Positions 30,412-39,055 of a stretch of 64,000 nt of DNA are shown piece by piece. The notes under the pieces were generated by a model that made no database searches, had not been told where the DNA came from, and worked only from the letters and a program-made list of their open reading frames with translations. Each line of letters begins with the position of its first letter. The first letter of the stretch is position 1. The stretch comes from Vulcanimicrobiota bacterium (GTDB lineage Bacteria; Vulcanimicrobiota; Xenobia; Xenobiales; JADMJV01): positions 124,001-188,000 of the forward strand of contig JAFKGI010000003.1 of NCBI GenBank assembly GCA_017307785.1, written 5' to 3'. The position numbers and the translations under genes were made by a program.

Positions 30412-31159
30412 GCAAGTCGAGAGCGGCCTGTAGCTTGCCGCGCACGCGAGCCAGGCCCGCGGCCTTCGAGCGATGCGGCAAGACGGCCACGTCGCCCCGC
30501 TGCAGTCGTAAATTGGTCAACTCGTTCTGCAGGTGGTTCTGCTCCGGCATCAGCTTGAGCCCCATTTCCAGGATCTCCTGGGCATCCGCCGGCTGGCCGG
30601 CGCCATGGAGCGTCCGGCTCAAGACCAGAAAGCTGTCCACGTGACTCGGGTCCTCGGTCAGGGCTCGTGACAGGCTGTCCACGGCTTCCTCCACCCTTTG
30701 CAACTCCAGGTAAGCCCGGCCCAGGTGATAGTGATAGCGAGCTTCTTCCGGAGCCAGGGAGGTCAGCTTCTCCCACAGCGGCAGCGCTTCGCTGAACTGC
30801 TCCTGATAGACCAGGGCGGAAGCCAGGCCAAAAAGCGCGTCCAGACGCTCGGGCTGCTCGGCCAAGATCTTGCGAAACCCCTCCACCGCCCGAGCGTGGT
30901 CCTGACGAGCCGCATCCAGATAGGCACGGGTCAGGCGCGTTTCGGAAGTCTGTCCGGAGGCCTCGGCGCGCTGCAAAAGCTTGTCGGCCCCCTCAATGTC
31001 GGCGTCGGCGGCCGCCATCCGGGCCAGCGCCAAGAGCGCCTCGGGATCATTGGGTTGGATGAGCAGGCGGGCCGAGGCCTGTTGGCGAGCTTCGTGCACT
31101 TTGCCCATTTGCAGTAGTTCCAGGAGTGGGGTCATAGCCCACTCTTCTGGGAAATTCAC
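30398..31159 (-). CDS. TPR-repeat protein, last gene of the STM4011-4015-like operon
   Basis: 253 aa from GTG 31159, which overlaps the radical SAM stop as GTGA; ATG 31135 is an alternative start. About five TPR units are visible (for example NDPEALLALARMAAADADIEG, ALPLWEKLTSLAPEEARYHYHLGRAYLELQ, DPSHVDSFLVLSRTLHGAGQPADAQEIL). TPRs bind proteins or peptides. It is not part of the usual STM4011-4015 set, so it may be a local addition to the complex. Confidence 0.8.
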   Translation of the reverse strand: MNFPEEWAMTPLLELLQMGKVHEARQQASARLLIQPNDPEALLALARMAAADADIEGADKLLQRAEASGQTSETRLTRAYLDAARQDHARAVEGFRKILAEQPERLDALFGLASALVYQEQFSEALPLWEKLTSLAPEEARYHYHLGRAYLELQRVEEAVDSLSRALTEDPSHVDSFLVLSRTLHGAGQPADAQEILEMGLKLMPEQNHLQNELTNLRLQRGDVAVLPHRSKAAGLARVRGKLQAALDLLSGS

Positions 31160-32025
31160 TCCAGATCCGCTTTTTCATCCGGTAGCGCCAGCGCGATTCG
31201 CTCTAGATAGCCGGCGCCGAAACGCTCTTGCCACTGCAGCTGGGGACGGTGAATGTAACCGATGTAGCAGCCGCAGGTCTGGTTGGGACAAAGCCGCGGT
31301 TGCAAGCAATCCTCCCAATTAGCCCGATAGATGTTTCCCAGCACTTCGCCTACGAAGTGACAGCGGCGCACATCACCTTGGCCGTCCACGGCGAAGCTGC
31401 GGTGGCCGGCCGCGCAAGGAGTATCGAGGCTGGGATAGCGGTGCAGATTGTAGGCGAAGAACGGATCGATCGATTTCAGAAAGTCGATGTCGGATGCCGA
31501 ATAATAGTCCGCCTGGCGCTTGTAGGCGTTGACCCACAGGTAGCGCTCTTGAGGAAGAAGCTGTCTTAGCCGGGTCAGGTCTTCGAAATGTCCTTTCAGA
31601 CCGACCACACCCACGCTGTAGCGAATTCCGAGCAGGTCGAGTTGACGACACTGGGCCGCGAAACGCTCCAACGAGACCTCGCCGGGATGATAGGTGGCCC
31701 ATAAGGCCAGGCTCTGCGAGGCCGCCCCGAGGTCTTTCAAGGGCGCGCTCAGATTGGTCTGAATGGCCACCCGCTCTACGTTGCTCTGATGAGAAAGCTC
31801 TACCAGGGCTTTTCTATAGGCTCGCTGACCCAGGGCCTCCCCCCAGGGCGTGAAGAGAATACCCAATGGCGCGCTCTGACGCTGCGTCCACTCCTGAAAG
31901 CGCTGTAGTTGAGCGCGGTCCCGCTCGAGCTCGGCGCGGGTGTTGCGGGTCTTGGCAAAAGGGCAATAGGGACAGCTGTAGTTACAGCTGGAAAGCGAAC
32001 CGCGATAGTAGAGATTCCACCTCAT
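31156..32025 (-). CDS. STM4011-family radical SAM protein
   Basis: 289 aa. The radical SAM [4Fe-4S] motif CNYSCPYC (Cx3Cx2C) lies at about residues 14-21. The C-terminal part holds a Cys-rich auxiliary region: CAAGHRSF, RRCHFVGEVLGNIYR and CPNQTCGC, consistent with a SPASM-like second cluster. Sequence and gene order match the family named after Salmonella STM4011. Likely makes a 5'-deoxyadenosyl radical to modify a peptide or cofactor; the substrate is unknown. Starts with ATGA overlap on the upstream radical SAM gene. Confidence 0.85.
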   Translation of the reverse strand: MRWNLYYRGSLSSCNYSCPYCPFAKTRNTRAELERDRAQLQRFQEWTQRQSAPLGILFTPWGEALGQRAYRKALVELSHQSNVERVAIQTNLSAPLKDLGAASQSLALWATYHPGEVSLERFAAQCRQLDLLGIRYSVGVVGLKGHFEDLTRLRQLLPQERYLWVNAYKRQADYYSASDIDFLKSIDPFFAYNLHRYPSLDTPCAAGHRSFAVDGQGDVRRCHFVGEVLGNIYRANWEDCLQPRLCPNQTCGCYIGYIHRPQLQWQERFGAGYLERIALALPDEKADLE

Positions 32026-33293
32026 CGCAGCTCATACTCGCGCATCAGCTCCTGTACTGCCTCGGAGTAAAGCCAGGGACCGATGGTATCACTCCAGGCC
32101 AGGCCCTCTTCCGTAAGCCGCCACGGGCCGGAGCGGGCCAATCCCAGTGCCTCCAGCTCATGCAACTGAGGTAGTCCTGGTTCGAAGTCGAGCGACTGAT
32201 TGCGCAGCAAGGTCTTGAGAAGTCGACGGAGATGCTGCTCGCTCGCATTGAGCAAAAATCCGTAGTCGGCCTGCGCGAACTGTGCCTGGCTGCGCCCGCA
32301 AAAATCCTCGATGATGGCGCGCACGCCCGCCTGGCCCACGGCGTATTCGCTGCTGTAGTGGAGTTCTCGCGTGTAGGAACGGGCCCCGGGTCCCAGTCCC
32401 ACCATGCCATCTTGCTGACAGCAATAATCCGTTTCCAACTCCACCTGCGGCAAACGGAAAAGACGCATAGAAACCTGTCGGTAACCGCAACTCAAGAGCA
32501 AGTCGCGGGCCTGGCGATAAAGGGCCCGCCGGCGCTCACCCGGCCGTCGGCCCAACTTGTCCAGACCGGTCAATTTGCCCACATAGAGCGGATACAGATA
32601 GAGCTCTTCCGGTCGCCATTCCAGAGCGGCGCGCAGAGAAGCTTCCCAGCTGCGCTCGTCCTGCCGGGGATTGCCGTAAATCAGGTCGATATTGAACACA
32701 GGGAAGCCGGCCGCCCGAATCCACTCGCATGCCTGCCGCAACTGACCGGCCGGCTGCGGCCGAGTCAAATCGGCCAGGTCCTCCACCTCAAAGCTCTGCA
32801 CTCCCAAACTCAAGCGATCCACCCCGAGCTGCTTGAGCAGAGCCAGTTTGGTCGGCGTAACCGTGCCCGGCGAAGTCTCAAAAGAGACGGGAATTGCTCG
32901 AAAGTCCACCGGCCAATCCTTTTGAAGACCGCCGAAGAGCCGCTCCAACTGGGCCTCCGTTAAGTAGCTGGGAGTGCCGCCGCCAAATGCCGCCTGAGCC
33001 ACGCCCAGCGGGCGCACGGCCTCGGCCACCGAGCGAGACTGTCGCAAGATAGCCGCCAGGGTCGCTTCGACCCGGTCCTGCCCGGGGCGAATCGTAGTGA
33101 AGAGGTTGCAGAAACCGCAGCGCATTTCGCAAAAGGGCAGATGCGTGTAGAGAAAGAGACGGCTCGTGTCTTCCTCGCGCCAGGCCTCCGCCAGCCCAAC
33201 CGGCGGGTCCAGCGGACGGTAGGCCGTCTTGTGAGGATAGGCGTAAGTGTAGCCGTCGTAGCTCTCCTGACGCATGCGTTCGGTCAGATTCAT
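32022..33293 (-). CDS. STM4012-family radical SAM protein (HemN/coproporphyrinogen-oxidase-like)
   Basis: 423 aa from ATG 33293 (ATGA overlap with the preceding gene). CEMRCGFC is the Cx3Cx2C cluster motif; AAFGGGTPSYL, DRLSLGVQSFE and FNIDLIYGNPRQDERSW are characteristic of the HemN/HemW superfamily. The C-terminus lacks clear identity with HemN's substrate region. Members adjacent to STM4011 homologues are named STM4012 family and are not thought to make haem. Expected to use SAM for radical or methyl chemistry on an unknown substrate together with the next gene. Confidence 0.88.
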   Translation of the reverse strand: MNLTERMRQESYDGYTYAYPHKTAYRPLDPPVGLAEAWREEDTSRLFLYTHLPFCEMRCGFCNLFTTIRPGQDRVEATLAAILRQSRSVAEAVRPLGVAQAAFGGGTPSYLTEAQLERLFGGLQKDWPVDFRAIPVSFETSPGTVTPTKLALLKQLGVDRLSLGVQSFEVEDLADLTRPQPAGQLRQACEWIRAAGFPVFNIDLIYGNPRQDERSWEASLRAALEWRPEELYLYPLYVGKLTGLDKLGRRPGERRRALYRQARDLLLSCGYRQVSMRLFRLPQVELETDYCCQQDGMVGLGPGARSYTRELHYSSEYAVGQAGVRAIIEDFCGRSQAQFAQADYGFLLNASEQHLRRLLKTLLRNQSLDFEPGLPQLHELEALGLARSGPWRLTEEGLAWSDTIGPWLYSEAVQELMREYELR

Positions 33294-34054
33294 AGCGTGA
33301 AGTGGGCGTAGGGCACGGTCCACACCACCGGGTGACCCAGGCGATGCCCGTGATAGCCGTCCTCTCCATAAGCCGTGCCGTGATCAGAGCACACGATGAC
33401 GAAGGTGGTTTTTCGCACCTGGAACAGCTGCTGCAAAGCATCATCGACCGCCACCAACGCGGCGGTATGGCTTTCCAGATTGTCTTCCAGAGCCCCCGTA
33501 TAAAAGCGGTTGGGCTGGTGGATAGCCGAAACGTTGATAAGAGTGAAATTCGGCCGCTGGTCGCGACAGGCCAGAGCCTGGGCTACCTGGTGGCGGGGAG
33601 AATCCGGGTCGGTGACGCCCAGTTCAGGGCGCCAATGGCTCTCCTCGAAAAGTCCCGGCAGCACCCGCGACAGAGCGTTCTGTCCGTTGAAAAATCCGGT
33701 TCCGCCAACGCACACCGTGTGATAGCCGCGAGCCCGGAGGGCTTCCGGCAGGGTGGCCTCCTGAAAAGTAAAGGTTTCCTCGGTGGTACTGGTGGCGCCG
33801 GCGAAATCGGCCGCAAACAACCGAGAGTGCGGACCCTTCCCCAGCGGAGTGGGCAGAAAGCCGGCCAGAAAAGCGTGATGGGCGGCGTAGGTGAAACTGG
33901 CCGGGGAATGGCGCTCTTCCCAACCGTCGGGTCCCAGATGAGGAGCCAGGGTTGCCAGGAGCCCCTCTCGCCAGGCCGCCTGAGCCGCGTCGTAGCGCAG
34001 CGTGTCCAGCGTAATCAGCAGAATGTCGGCCTTGCTTGCCACCAACTCCCTCAT
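33290..34054 (-). CDS. STM4013/SEN3800-family alkaline-phosphatase-superfamily hydrolase
   Basis: 254 aa. ILLITLDTLRYD opens the metal site of the sulfatase/phosphatase fold (Asp and the Thr nucleophile position), and CSDHGTAYGEDGYHGHRLGH supplies the distal DHG and His ligands. No signal peptide, so cytosolic, unlike most sulfatases, and no Cys-x-Pro-x-Arg sulfatase motif, so no formylglycine is expected; phospho-ester or phosphonate chemistry is more likely. ATGA overlaps at both ends. Confidence 0.85.
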   Translation of the reverse strand: MRELVASKADILLITLDTLRYDAAQAAWREGLLATLAPHLGPDGWEERHSPASFTYAAHHAFLAGFLPTPLGKGPHSRLFAADFAGATSTTEETFTFQEATLPEALRARGYHTVCVGGTGFFNGQNALSRVLPGLFEESHWRPELGVTDPDSPRHQVAQALACRDQRPNFTLINVSAIHQPNRFYTGALEDNLESHTAALVAVDDALQQLFQVRKTTFVIVCSDHGTAYGEDGYHGHRLGHPVVWTVPYAHFTL

Positions 34055-35088
34055 GAAGCTCGAATTTGCGCCGGTCGCTCGGGCACCTGCCGGATGATGG
34101 CCTGATAGGCCGTCTCGCCCTCGTGCAGCAGATTGGGCAACAGATCCCCAAAGGCGTTGATCTCGCCGACCAACGGCCGACCTTTCACATCCAGCAAAAT
34201 GTCGACGCCGGCATAGAGGCTTTGGGGGAAACAGGCGGCAGCTCTTTCCGCCAGGGCCTGAGCAGCCGGCAGATATTCGGCCACTTCGTCCAGGTGGCCG
34301 CGCCGGTTGCCCAGATGCAGATTGGTCATGGGACTACGGCTCTGGCGCACCACCGTATGACGAGCTCGTCCCGCAATGACCAGCACGCGCAGATCGGTGG
34401 AACCACCGGGCAGATCGAGCTTGGGAATCCAGTCCTCGGCGATCATGCCTTGAGGCAGCAAGCGTTCCAGGATGAAATCGATGGTCTCGTCGTGGTAGCT
34501 GCGCACGCGCAAGGTATTGTAGAGGCGACCTTCGGCCACCTCGATGGGGGCGATCAGCTGGCGACGGCGCCCGCTCCAGCGCAGGGCACAAACGCCCGAG
34601 GCCGACGAGCCGTGCAGCGGCTTGAGAAACAATCTTCCTTGCGGTTGTTGCAGCAACTCGGCGGAGGCCAGGCGACTGCGCGGTCTGGGCAGTCCGGCCC
34701 GGACGAAAAGTTCATGACAGGCCCACTTGTCGAACATCGTCAGAATATCTTCGGGCGGATTGAGAGCCGGCACGCTCAAAGTTTCGAGAAAATCCCGGTA
34801 GCCCCGGTGGTACTCTTTCAGATAAGCCACTTCTCCGTGACCTAGCCGGGCCTGGCTGGGCCCGCCCCCCCGGGCAATGAGCAGCCGAGCCACCTGCTCA
34901 TTTTCCCCCGGAGAATCAATACGCAGCAAATCCACCGGCAAAGGCCGGGCATTTTGCAACAGGTCCTCATAGGCAAAGCAAAGTGGCTCGGGCTGGCCGA
35001 GATCGATCAGAGTCTGAACGTAGTCGCGGACACGACGATTTTCGGGATTTCCCAGGATTCCGAAGCGGCTATTCCCCGACGGCGACAT
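34051..35088 (-). CDS. STM4014-family ATP-grasp protein
   Basis: 345 aa from ATG 35088, overlapping the WGR-LRR gene end by 20 bp. ATP-grasp signatures: RLFLKPLHGSSASGV (nucleotide-binding Lys and flexible loop), EDWIPKLDLPGGSTDLRVLVIAGRA, and AGVDILLDVKGRPLVGEINAFGDL (metal-binding Asp, Glu, Asn), nearest to RimK-like peptide ligases. It probably joins an amine, often an amino acid, to a carboxylate with ATP. Its place between the LRR protein and the hydrolase suggests tailoring of a protein or peptide. Confidence 0.85.
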   Translation of the reverse strand: MSPSGNSRFGILGNPENRRVRDYVQTLIDLGQPEPLCFAYEDLLQNARPLPVDLLRIDSPGENEQVARLLIARGGGPSQARLGHGEVAYLKEYHRGYRDFLETLSVPALNPPEDILTMFDKWACHELFVRAGLPRPRSRLASAELLQQPQGRLFLKPLHGSSASGVCALRWSGRRRQLIAPIEVAEGRLYNTLRVRSYHDETIDFILERLLPQGMIAEDWIPKLDLPGGSTDLRVLVIAGRARHTVVRQSRSPMTNLHLGNRRGHLDEVAEYLPAAQALAERAAACFPQSLYAGVDILLDVKGRPLVGEINAFGDLLPNLLHEGETAYQAIIRQVPERPAQIRAS

Positions 35089-36244
35089 ACCGGTCTTCGT
35101 CGTCCGCCTCCATGCCCGAAGGATTGGTGGCATCCAGGCTCAGGGGCAGGTCTTTCAATTGGCGGACCAGTTCGGAGCTGATGTAGTTGTGGTGCAGATT
35201 GAGGCGCTTCAGGGGAGCCTTGAGCCCCAGCAGAGCCTGAGCACCTTCGTCCGAGAGCGTGCCCAGCGACAGGTCCAGCGTTTCCAGCTGCTGCAAAACC
35301 GGAGCCTGCGCGGCGGCGACAGCGACCGCGTCGGCTTTGTCGCTGTTGCGCAGACCCAGATACTTGAGCTTGGGAAAGAGCTTGCCGGACAAAATCGGCT
35401 GCAGGTCTTCCACCGTAGCCGTGCCGCCGTAGTCCTCGGTCCCCAGCCAGAGCTCCAGATACTCGAGGTTGGGAAACTGAGCTTTGCCCAGCGACTGCAC
35501 CACCGAGGCGTCCATGCCGCCGGTTTCCATGGCCAGGGCGCGCAGGTTAGCGTGCTGGGGCCGGCTGATGCTCAGATTCTCGCCACCGCGGGTGCGCAGC
35601 AATTGGAGCTGGGGATAGGCGTCCAGCAGCGGCGACAGGTCGCTCTGCTGGATCCAGGACATCTCGTTTTCTTCATAGGTCATGTCGCCCAGATAGATGG
35701 CGACCAGGCGGGGAAAGCGGGGGGCGTGCTCCGCTAAGGCGGCGATGACGTCGCTCGAGTCCGCCTGGCTGTCGTCGCCGTGCCAGGCTCCGATGACCAG
35801 CGCGCTGCACTGGGCGGCCGCGTCGCTGGCCGCGAAATGGGCCAGGTTCTCCAGCACGGGGTTGTTGTCGTAGTCGCTACGGAACCGATAGGCGACGTCA
35901 CTGCGGGCGGGTTTCTCGGGGTCGTATTCGATGACGCGCTGGCCCACGAAGGTGCCAACGTTACGCTGGATCTCCTCTTTGTGAATCACGCTGGGGAAGG
36001 CCACCGCCAACAACTGACCGGCTGTGGGCGCCTCACTGGCCGCGTCCACGTAGCCTTTGCCCAACTTCTCTTTGATGAGTTTTTCGGCATCTTTGCGGGC
36101 CAATTCTTCGCTCGCGAAGTCCTTGGTCGAGCTCTGTCCGGCCGATCCGATACGACCGTAGGTCACGGTGTGGGAGTTGCCTTCGAGCTGGATGTTCCAG
36201 AATTTGCTGGACTTGGCGTCCATGTAAACAAGTTCGCGTTTCAT
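35069..36244 (-). CDS. STM4015-like protein: N-terminal WGR domain, C-terminal leucine-rich repeats
   Basis: 391 aa from ATG 36244 with AAGGTG upstream; the frame continues upstream but without this SD. Residues 1-75 form a WGR domain (FWNIQLEGNSHTVTYGRIGSAGQ), otherwise known from MolR and PARPs. The rest shows leucine-rich repeats (PNLEYLELWLGTEDYGG, PKLKYLGLRNSDKADAV, LQQLETLDLSLGTLSDEG, LKRLNLHHNYISSEL) of the STM4015 type. First gene of the operon. It could be the carrier, target-recognition or substrate protein of the modifying enzymes. No catalytic site seen. Confidence 0.85.
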   Translation of the reverse strand: MKRELVYMDAKSSKFWNIQLEGNSHTVTYGRIGSAGQSSTKDFASEELARKDAEKLIKEKLGKGYVDAASEAPTAGQLLAVAFPSVIHKEEIQRNVGTFVGQRVIEYDPEKPARSDVAYRFRSDYDNNPVLENLAHFAASDAAAQCSALVIGAWHGDDSQADSSDVIAALAEHAPRFPRLVAIYLGDMTYEENEMSWIQQSDLSPLLDAYPQLQLLRTRGGENLSISRPQHANLRALAMETGGMDASVVQSLGKAQFPNLEYLELWLGTEDYGGTATVEDLQPILSGKLFPKLKYLGLRNSDKADAVAVAAAQAPVLQQLETLDLSLGTLSDEGAQALLGLKAPLKRLNLHHNYISSELVRQLKDLPLSLDATNPSGMEADDEDRYVAVGE

Positions 36245-36368
36245 AGAGACACCTTTCACCCGGCCGCGTTCAAGCCTCTTAGATCTCTGTTTTAGAGACG
36301 TTTTACTGGCGTCAAGTTCATTTTCTGGCAACGAATCATGCCGGGCCCGAGGTTACAGTGCCCCTACT

Positions 36369-36965
36369 ATGAACGTGCAAAAAGATATTCCGGCCCGGGT
36401 CAACGCCTGGCTGGCCCAAACCCGCAAGGCCGACGGTGCCTCTCAGGATCGCGACGCGCGCCCCGACTTCGTCCAGTTCGAGGGTCCCCCCAGTTTCGAA
36501 GAGGATCGCATCGTCAGCGCCAGGGCCCAGTTCGACTCCCGAGGCACGGTCCAGGCCGACTTGATGGTGGACGCCCACGAGCATCCTTTCTACTCCAATG
36601 AACTCACCATCCGGGTGCGCCGCCAGGGCGATCTGGAGCAAGTTTCGGTGCGCTCCCATCATCCTCGCGACCCCGAAATGTTTGACTATCGCGCCAGTTA
36701 TGCGCGCAACGTTCAGAGCGGCGAGGTTCAGAACTTTGAACTGCGTCAGGGACCGCCTCACGGGATGGAGTTGGCCCGCGAGATCTTCAGCAATCGGGAG
36801 TGTCAGATCAATCTGGCCGGTGGCGCCGTGCTCGGCACTTTCAGCGGAGCGGTCACCGCCCTGACCTCCGGTTTTCACCCGGGTGCCGGAGCCGTGGCGG
36901 GATTGGTGCTGGGAACGCTGGGCGGTTACGCCTTCTCGGCCTCACGACGCGCTTACGGCGGCTGA
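36369..36965 (+). CDS. Unknown protein with C-terminal glycine-zipper helix
   Basis: 198 aa. Soluble N-terminal domain of about 150 residues (no motif recognised), then a Gly/Ala-rich hydrophobic C-terminus (GGAVLGTFSGAVTALTSG, AGAVAGLVLGTLGGYAF) resembling a glycine-zipper membrane insertion segment. Its promoter region is shared with the divergent WGR-LRR operon (about 125 bp). Overlaps the convergent next gene by 13 bp. Confidence 0.65.
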   Translation: MNVQKDIPARVNAWLAQTRKADGASQDRDARPDFVQFEGPPSFEEDRIVSARAQFDSRGTVQADLMVDAHEHPFYSNELTIRVRRQGDLEQVSVRSHHPRDPEMFDYRASYARNVQSGEVQNFELRQGPPHGMELAREIFSNRECQINLAGGAVLGTFSGAVTALTSGFHPGAGAVAGLVLGTLGGYAFSASRRAYGG

Positions 36966-37636
36966 AGCAGGCTGACGATCTGAGGAGCGTGCGGGCTATC
37001 GGTGGCCTGCACGCGGGCTTTCAGGGTGCTGTCTTTGGCCAGTTCGGCCTGGTGTAACTCAAAAAACTGCACGGCACCGAAGGTGTTCCAGGCGTTGTGG
37101 TCTCGCTTGAGTAGATTGAGGATGGCGGTCACATCGGCCGGCTCGATTTTAGGACTGATGGCCAGCGCCAACACGGCCTGGCGGCGAGCGACCTGGTCCT
37201 CGGCAGGCTGCAGACACTTACGCAGAAACTCGTGCGAGTGCGGCTCCTGTAAAACGCCCACCAGCGCCACGGCCGGCACGCGGGATAGCTTCTCGTATTT
37301 CAAGACCAGCTGGTAGGAAAGGTCGATTGGATCCTTGACGCCCAGCGCCCGCAGGATGGCGTCGCGCTCCTCCGGCTTGACCGGTGCCCACTCCCGGCCG
37401 TCGATGCCTCCCCCATTCCAACTGCCTTCGCCCTTGAGAAAAGCCACCGTGCGGCCGTCCTTGCCCATAACCTTGAGGATGCCGGCCTGGTTGCCCACCT
37501 TGATGCGCTCCAGGTCGGCCCCGTTCAAGCCCTGACCCAGGGAAACGCCCCGTGCCTGCTGCGGACTGGGCTTGCGATAGGGCGCCGCCCACAGCGGACA
37601 GCTGGCCAGCAGCAGTATGATCAGGCTCTTGTTCAT
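36953..37636 (-). CDS. Exported protein with HEAT-like helices
   Basis: 227 aa from ATG 37636 (longer frame upstream overlaps the divergent archaemetzincin gene). Signal peptide MNKSLIILLLASCPLWA-A. The second half (LRKCLQPAEDQVARRQAVLALAISP, PADVTAILNLLKRDHNAWNTFGAVQFFELHQ) looks like HEAT/armadillo helices. No catalytic motif. Divergent from the archaemetzincin gene, about 55 bp apart. Confidence 0.65.
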   Translation of the reverse strand: MNKSLIILLLASCPLWAAPYRKPSPQQARGVSLGQGLNGADLERIKVGNQAGILKVMGKDGRTVAFLKGEGSWNGGGIDGREWAPVKPEERDAILRALGVKDPIDLSYQLVLKYEKLSRVPAVALVGVLQEPHSHEFLRKCLQPAEDQVARRQAVLALAISPKIEPADVTAILNLLKRDHNAWNTFGAVQFFELHQAELAKDSTLKARVQATDSPHAPQIVSLLQPP

Positions 37637-37691
37637 ACAAGAAACAACGGGAACAGCAGGGATGAGGTTCCAGCCGCGAATTTTGAGGTCA

Positions 37692-38585
37692 ATGAGACAT
37701 TGGTTACTCTGGGTACTTTTGCTGGTCGGCTGCTCAACGCCAGAGGTGCCCCCGAAAGCTCCGATGGCAGCACCCTTGGCGGAAATCCCAAAGCAGGAGC
37801 GCCGGTATTTTTCCGCCCAGGGCTTCGAAAAACTGGGACCGCCCCAGCCCAAAGACTGGCTGGCTGAGCACAAAGAAAGCGGGCAAACCTTTGCCCAATT
37901 CCGTCAGGTCACTCAGGCCCGTCCTACAGGTAAGATACTTTATCTGCGCCCGGTGGGAGCGATGGGCGGCCAACTGGAAGCCACTCGTGCGTACTGCGAG
38001 GTGTTCTTCCAGAGACCGGTCAAGCTACTACCCGAACTGAAGCCTGGCAAAGGCCGTCACGATTTCTTCGTCAAAAAATATCAACTACTGGCCTCGGACC
38101 TTCTGGAACGCATGGTTCCCGACTTGCCCGCGGACGGGCTGGCCGAAGTGGCCGTGACCAACGTCGACCTGTATCCAAGCGAGGACTGGAGCTACGTTTT
38201 CGGGATCGCCAAACCGGACAAAGGAGTGGGGGTATTCAGCTTCGCCCGTTACGATCCCAAATTCTTTGGCCAATCCAGACCCGCTGACTGGGAGAAGTTG
38301 CGTTTACGCCGCAGCTCGAGAGTGGTCGCTCACGAGACCTGCCATCTTTTTGGAATGGCTCACTGCATCGACTACAACTGCCTTATGAACGGAGTCAACC
38401 ATCTCAACGAACTCGACTCCCGCAGCTTTTTCCTATGCCCCGTATGCTTGCGCAAGCTGCGATATCGTCTGGGATTTGATGCGGGTAAGCGCTTTGAGGA
38501 CCTGCGCAACTTCTGCAACAAACAGGGTCTACAGCCTGAGAGCGAATGGCTTGGTCGCAAACTCGCGGAGAAGGAGTCGCCATGA
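37692..38585 (+). CDS. Archaemetzincin-type zinc metalloprotease, lipoprotein
   Basis: 297 aa. Type II signal peptide MRHWLLWVLLLVGC with lipobox LVGC. The C-terminal domain carries the full archaemetzincin signature: HETCHLFGMAHC (HExxHxxGxxH plus Cys) followed by YNCLMN and, about 17 residues on, CPVC, which bind a catalytic and a structural zinc. Expected to be anchored in the outer or inner membrane facing the periplasm. GAGG lies before the ATG at 37692. Stop and next start overlap (ATGA). Confidence 0.9.
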   Translation: MRHWLLWVLLLVGCSTPEVPPKAPMAAPLAEIPKQERRYFSAQGFEKLGPPQPKDWLAEHKESGQTFAQFRQVTQARPTGKILYLRPVGAMGGQLEATRAYCEVFFQRPVKLLPELKPGKGRHDFFVKKYQLLASDLLERMVPDLPADGLAEVAVTNVDLYPSEDWSYVFGIAKPDKGVGVFSFARYDPKFFGQSRPADWEKLRLRRSSRVVAHETCHLFGMAHCIDYNCLMNGVNHLNELDSRSFFLCPVCLRKLRYRLGFDAGKRFEDLRNFCNKQGLQPESEWLGRKLAEKESP

Positions 38586-39037
38586 TCAGGGTTGGAACCT
38601 CCGGCTGGGCCGGTGAGGGGTTGTTCGCGGCCGAGCCCATCAAGGCCGGCACGCGCATCGTGTCTTATCAGGGAGAGCGCATCAGCAAGGAGGAGAGTGC
38701 CCGGCGGCGGGCTGCTCTCAACAGCTACATCTTTCACCTGGATTACGCCTGGGACGTGGATGGCTCCGGACTGGACAATACTGCCCGCTACGTCAATCAC
38801 AGCTGCGACCCGAACTGCCGGGTGGAGCTGGACGGCAAGGAAATCTGGATCGTGGCCGACCGGGACCTGGAGGCCGGCCAGGAGCTGAGCTTCAACTACG
38901 GTTACGATCTCAGCGAATACGAGCGCTTTCCCTGTGCCTGCGGAGCGCGCAACTGCTGCGGCTATATGCTGGCCCGCGAGTTTTGGGGAAACCTGCCGGT
39001 GGAGCGGGCAAACTACGAGGGACTTTTTCCCCAGTGA
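38582..39037 (+). CDS. SET-domain protein (putative lysine methyltransferase)
   Basis: 151 aa. SET motifs: GWAGEGLFAAEPIKAGT (SAM-binding N-part, G-x-G), RYVNHSCDPNC (NHSC SAM/pseudoknot motif), FNYGYD (catalytic Tyr region), and a post-SET CACGARNCCGYM cluster that can bind zinc. Such small SET proteins methylate lysines of target proteins. Coupled by ATGA to the archaemetzincin lipoprotein gene, although the SET product should be cytosolic. It precedes the AAA+ gene by 18 bp. Confidence 0.9.
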   Translation: MIRVGTSGWAGEGLFAAEPIKAGTRIVSYQGERISKEESARRRAALNSYIFHLDYAWDVDGSGLDNTARYVNHSCDPNCRVELDGKEIWIVADRDLEAGQELSFNYGYDLSEYERFPCACGARNCCGYMLAREFWGNLPVERANYEGLFPQ

Positions 39038-39055
39038 GGGAAGCCAGCACAGGAT

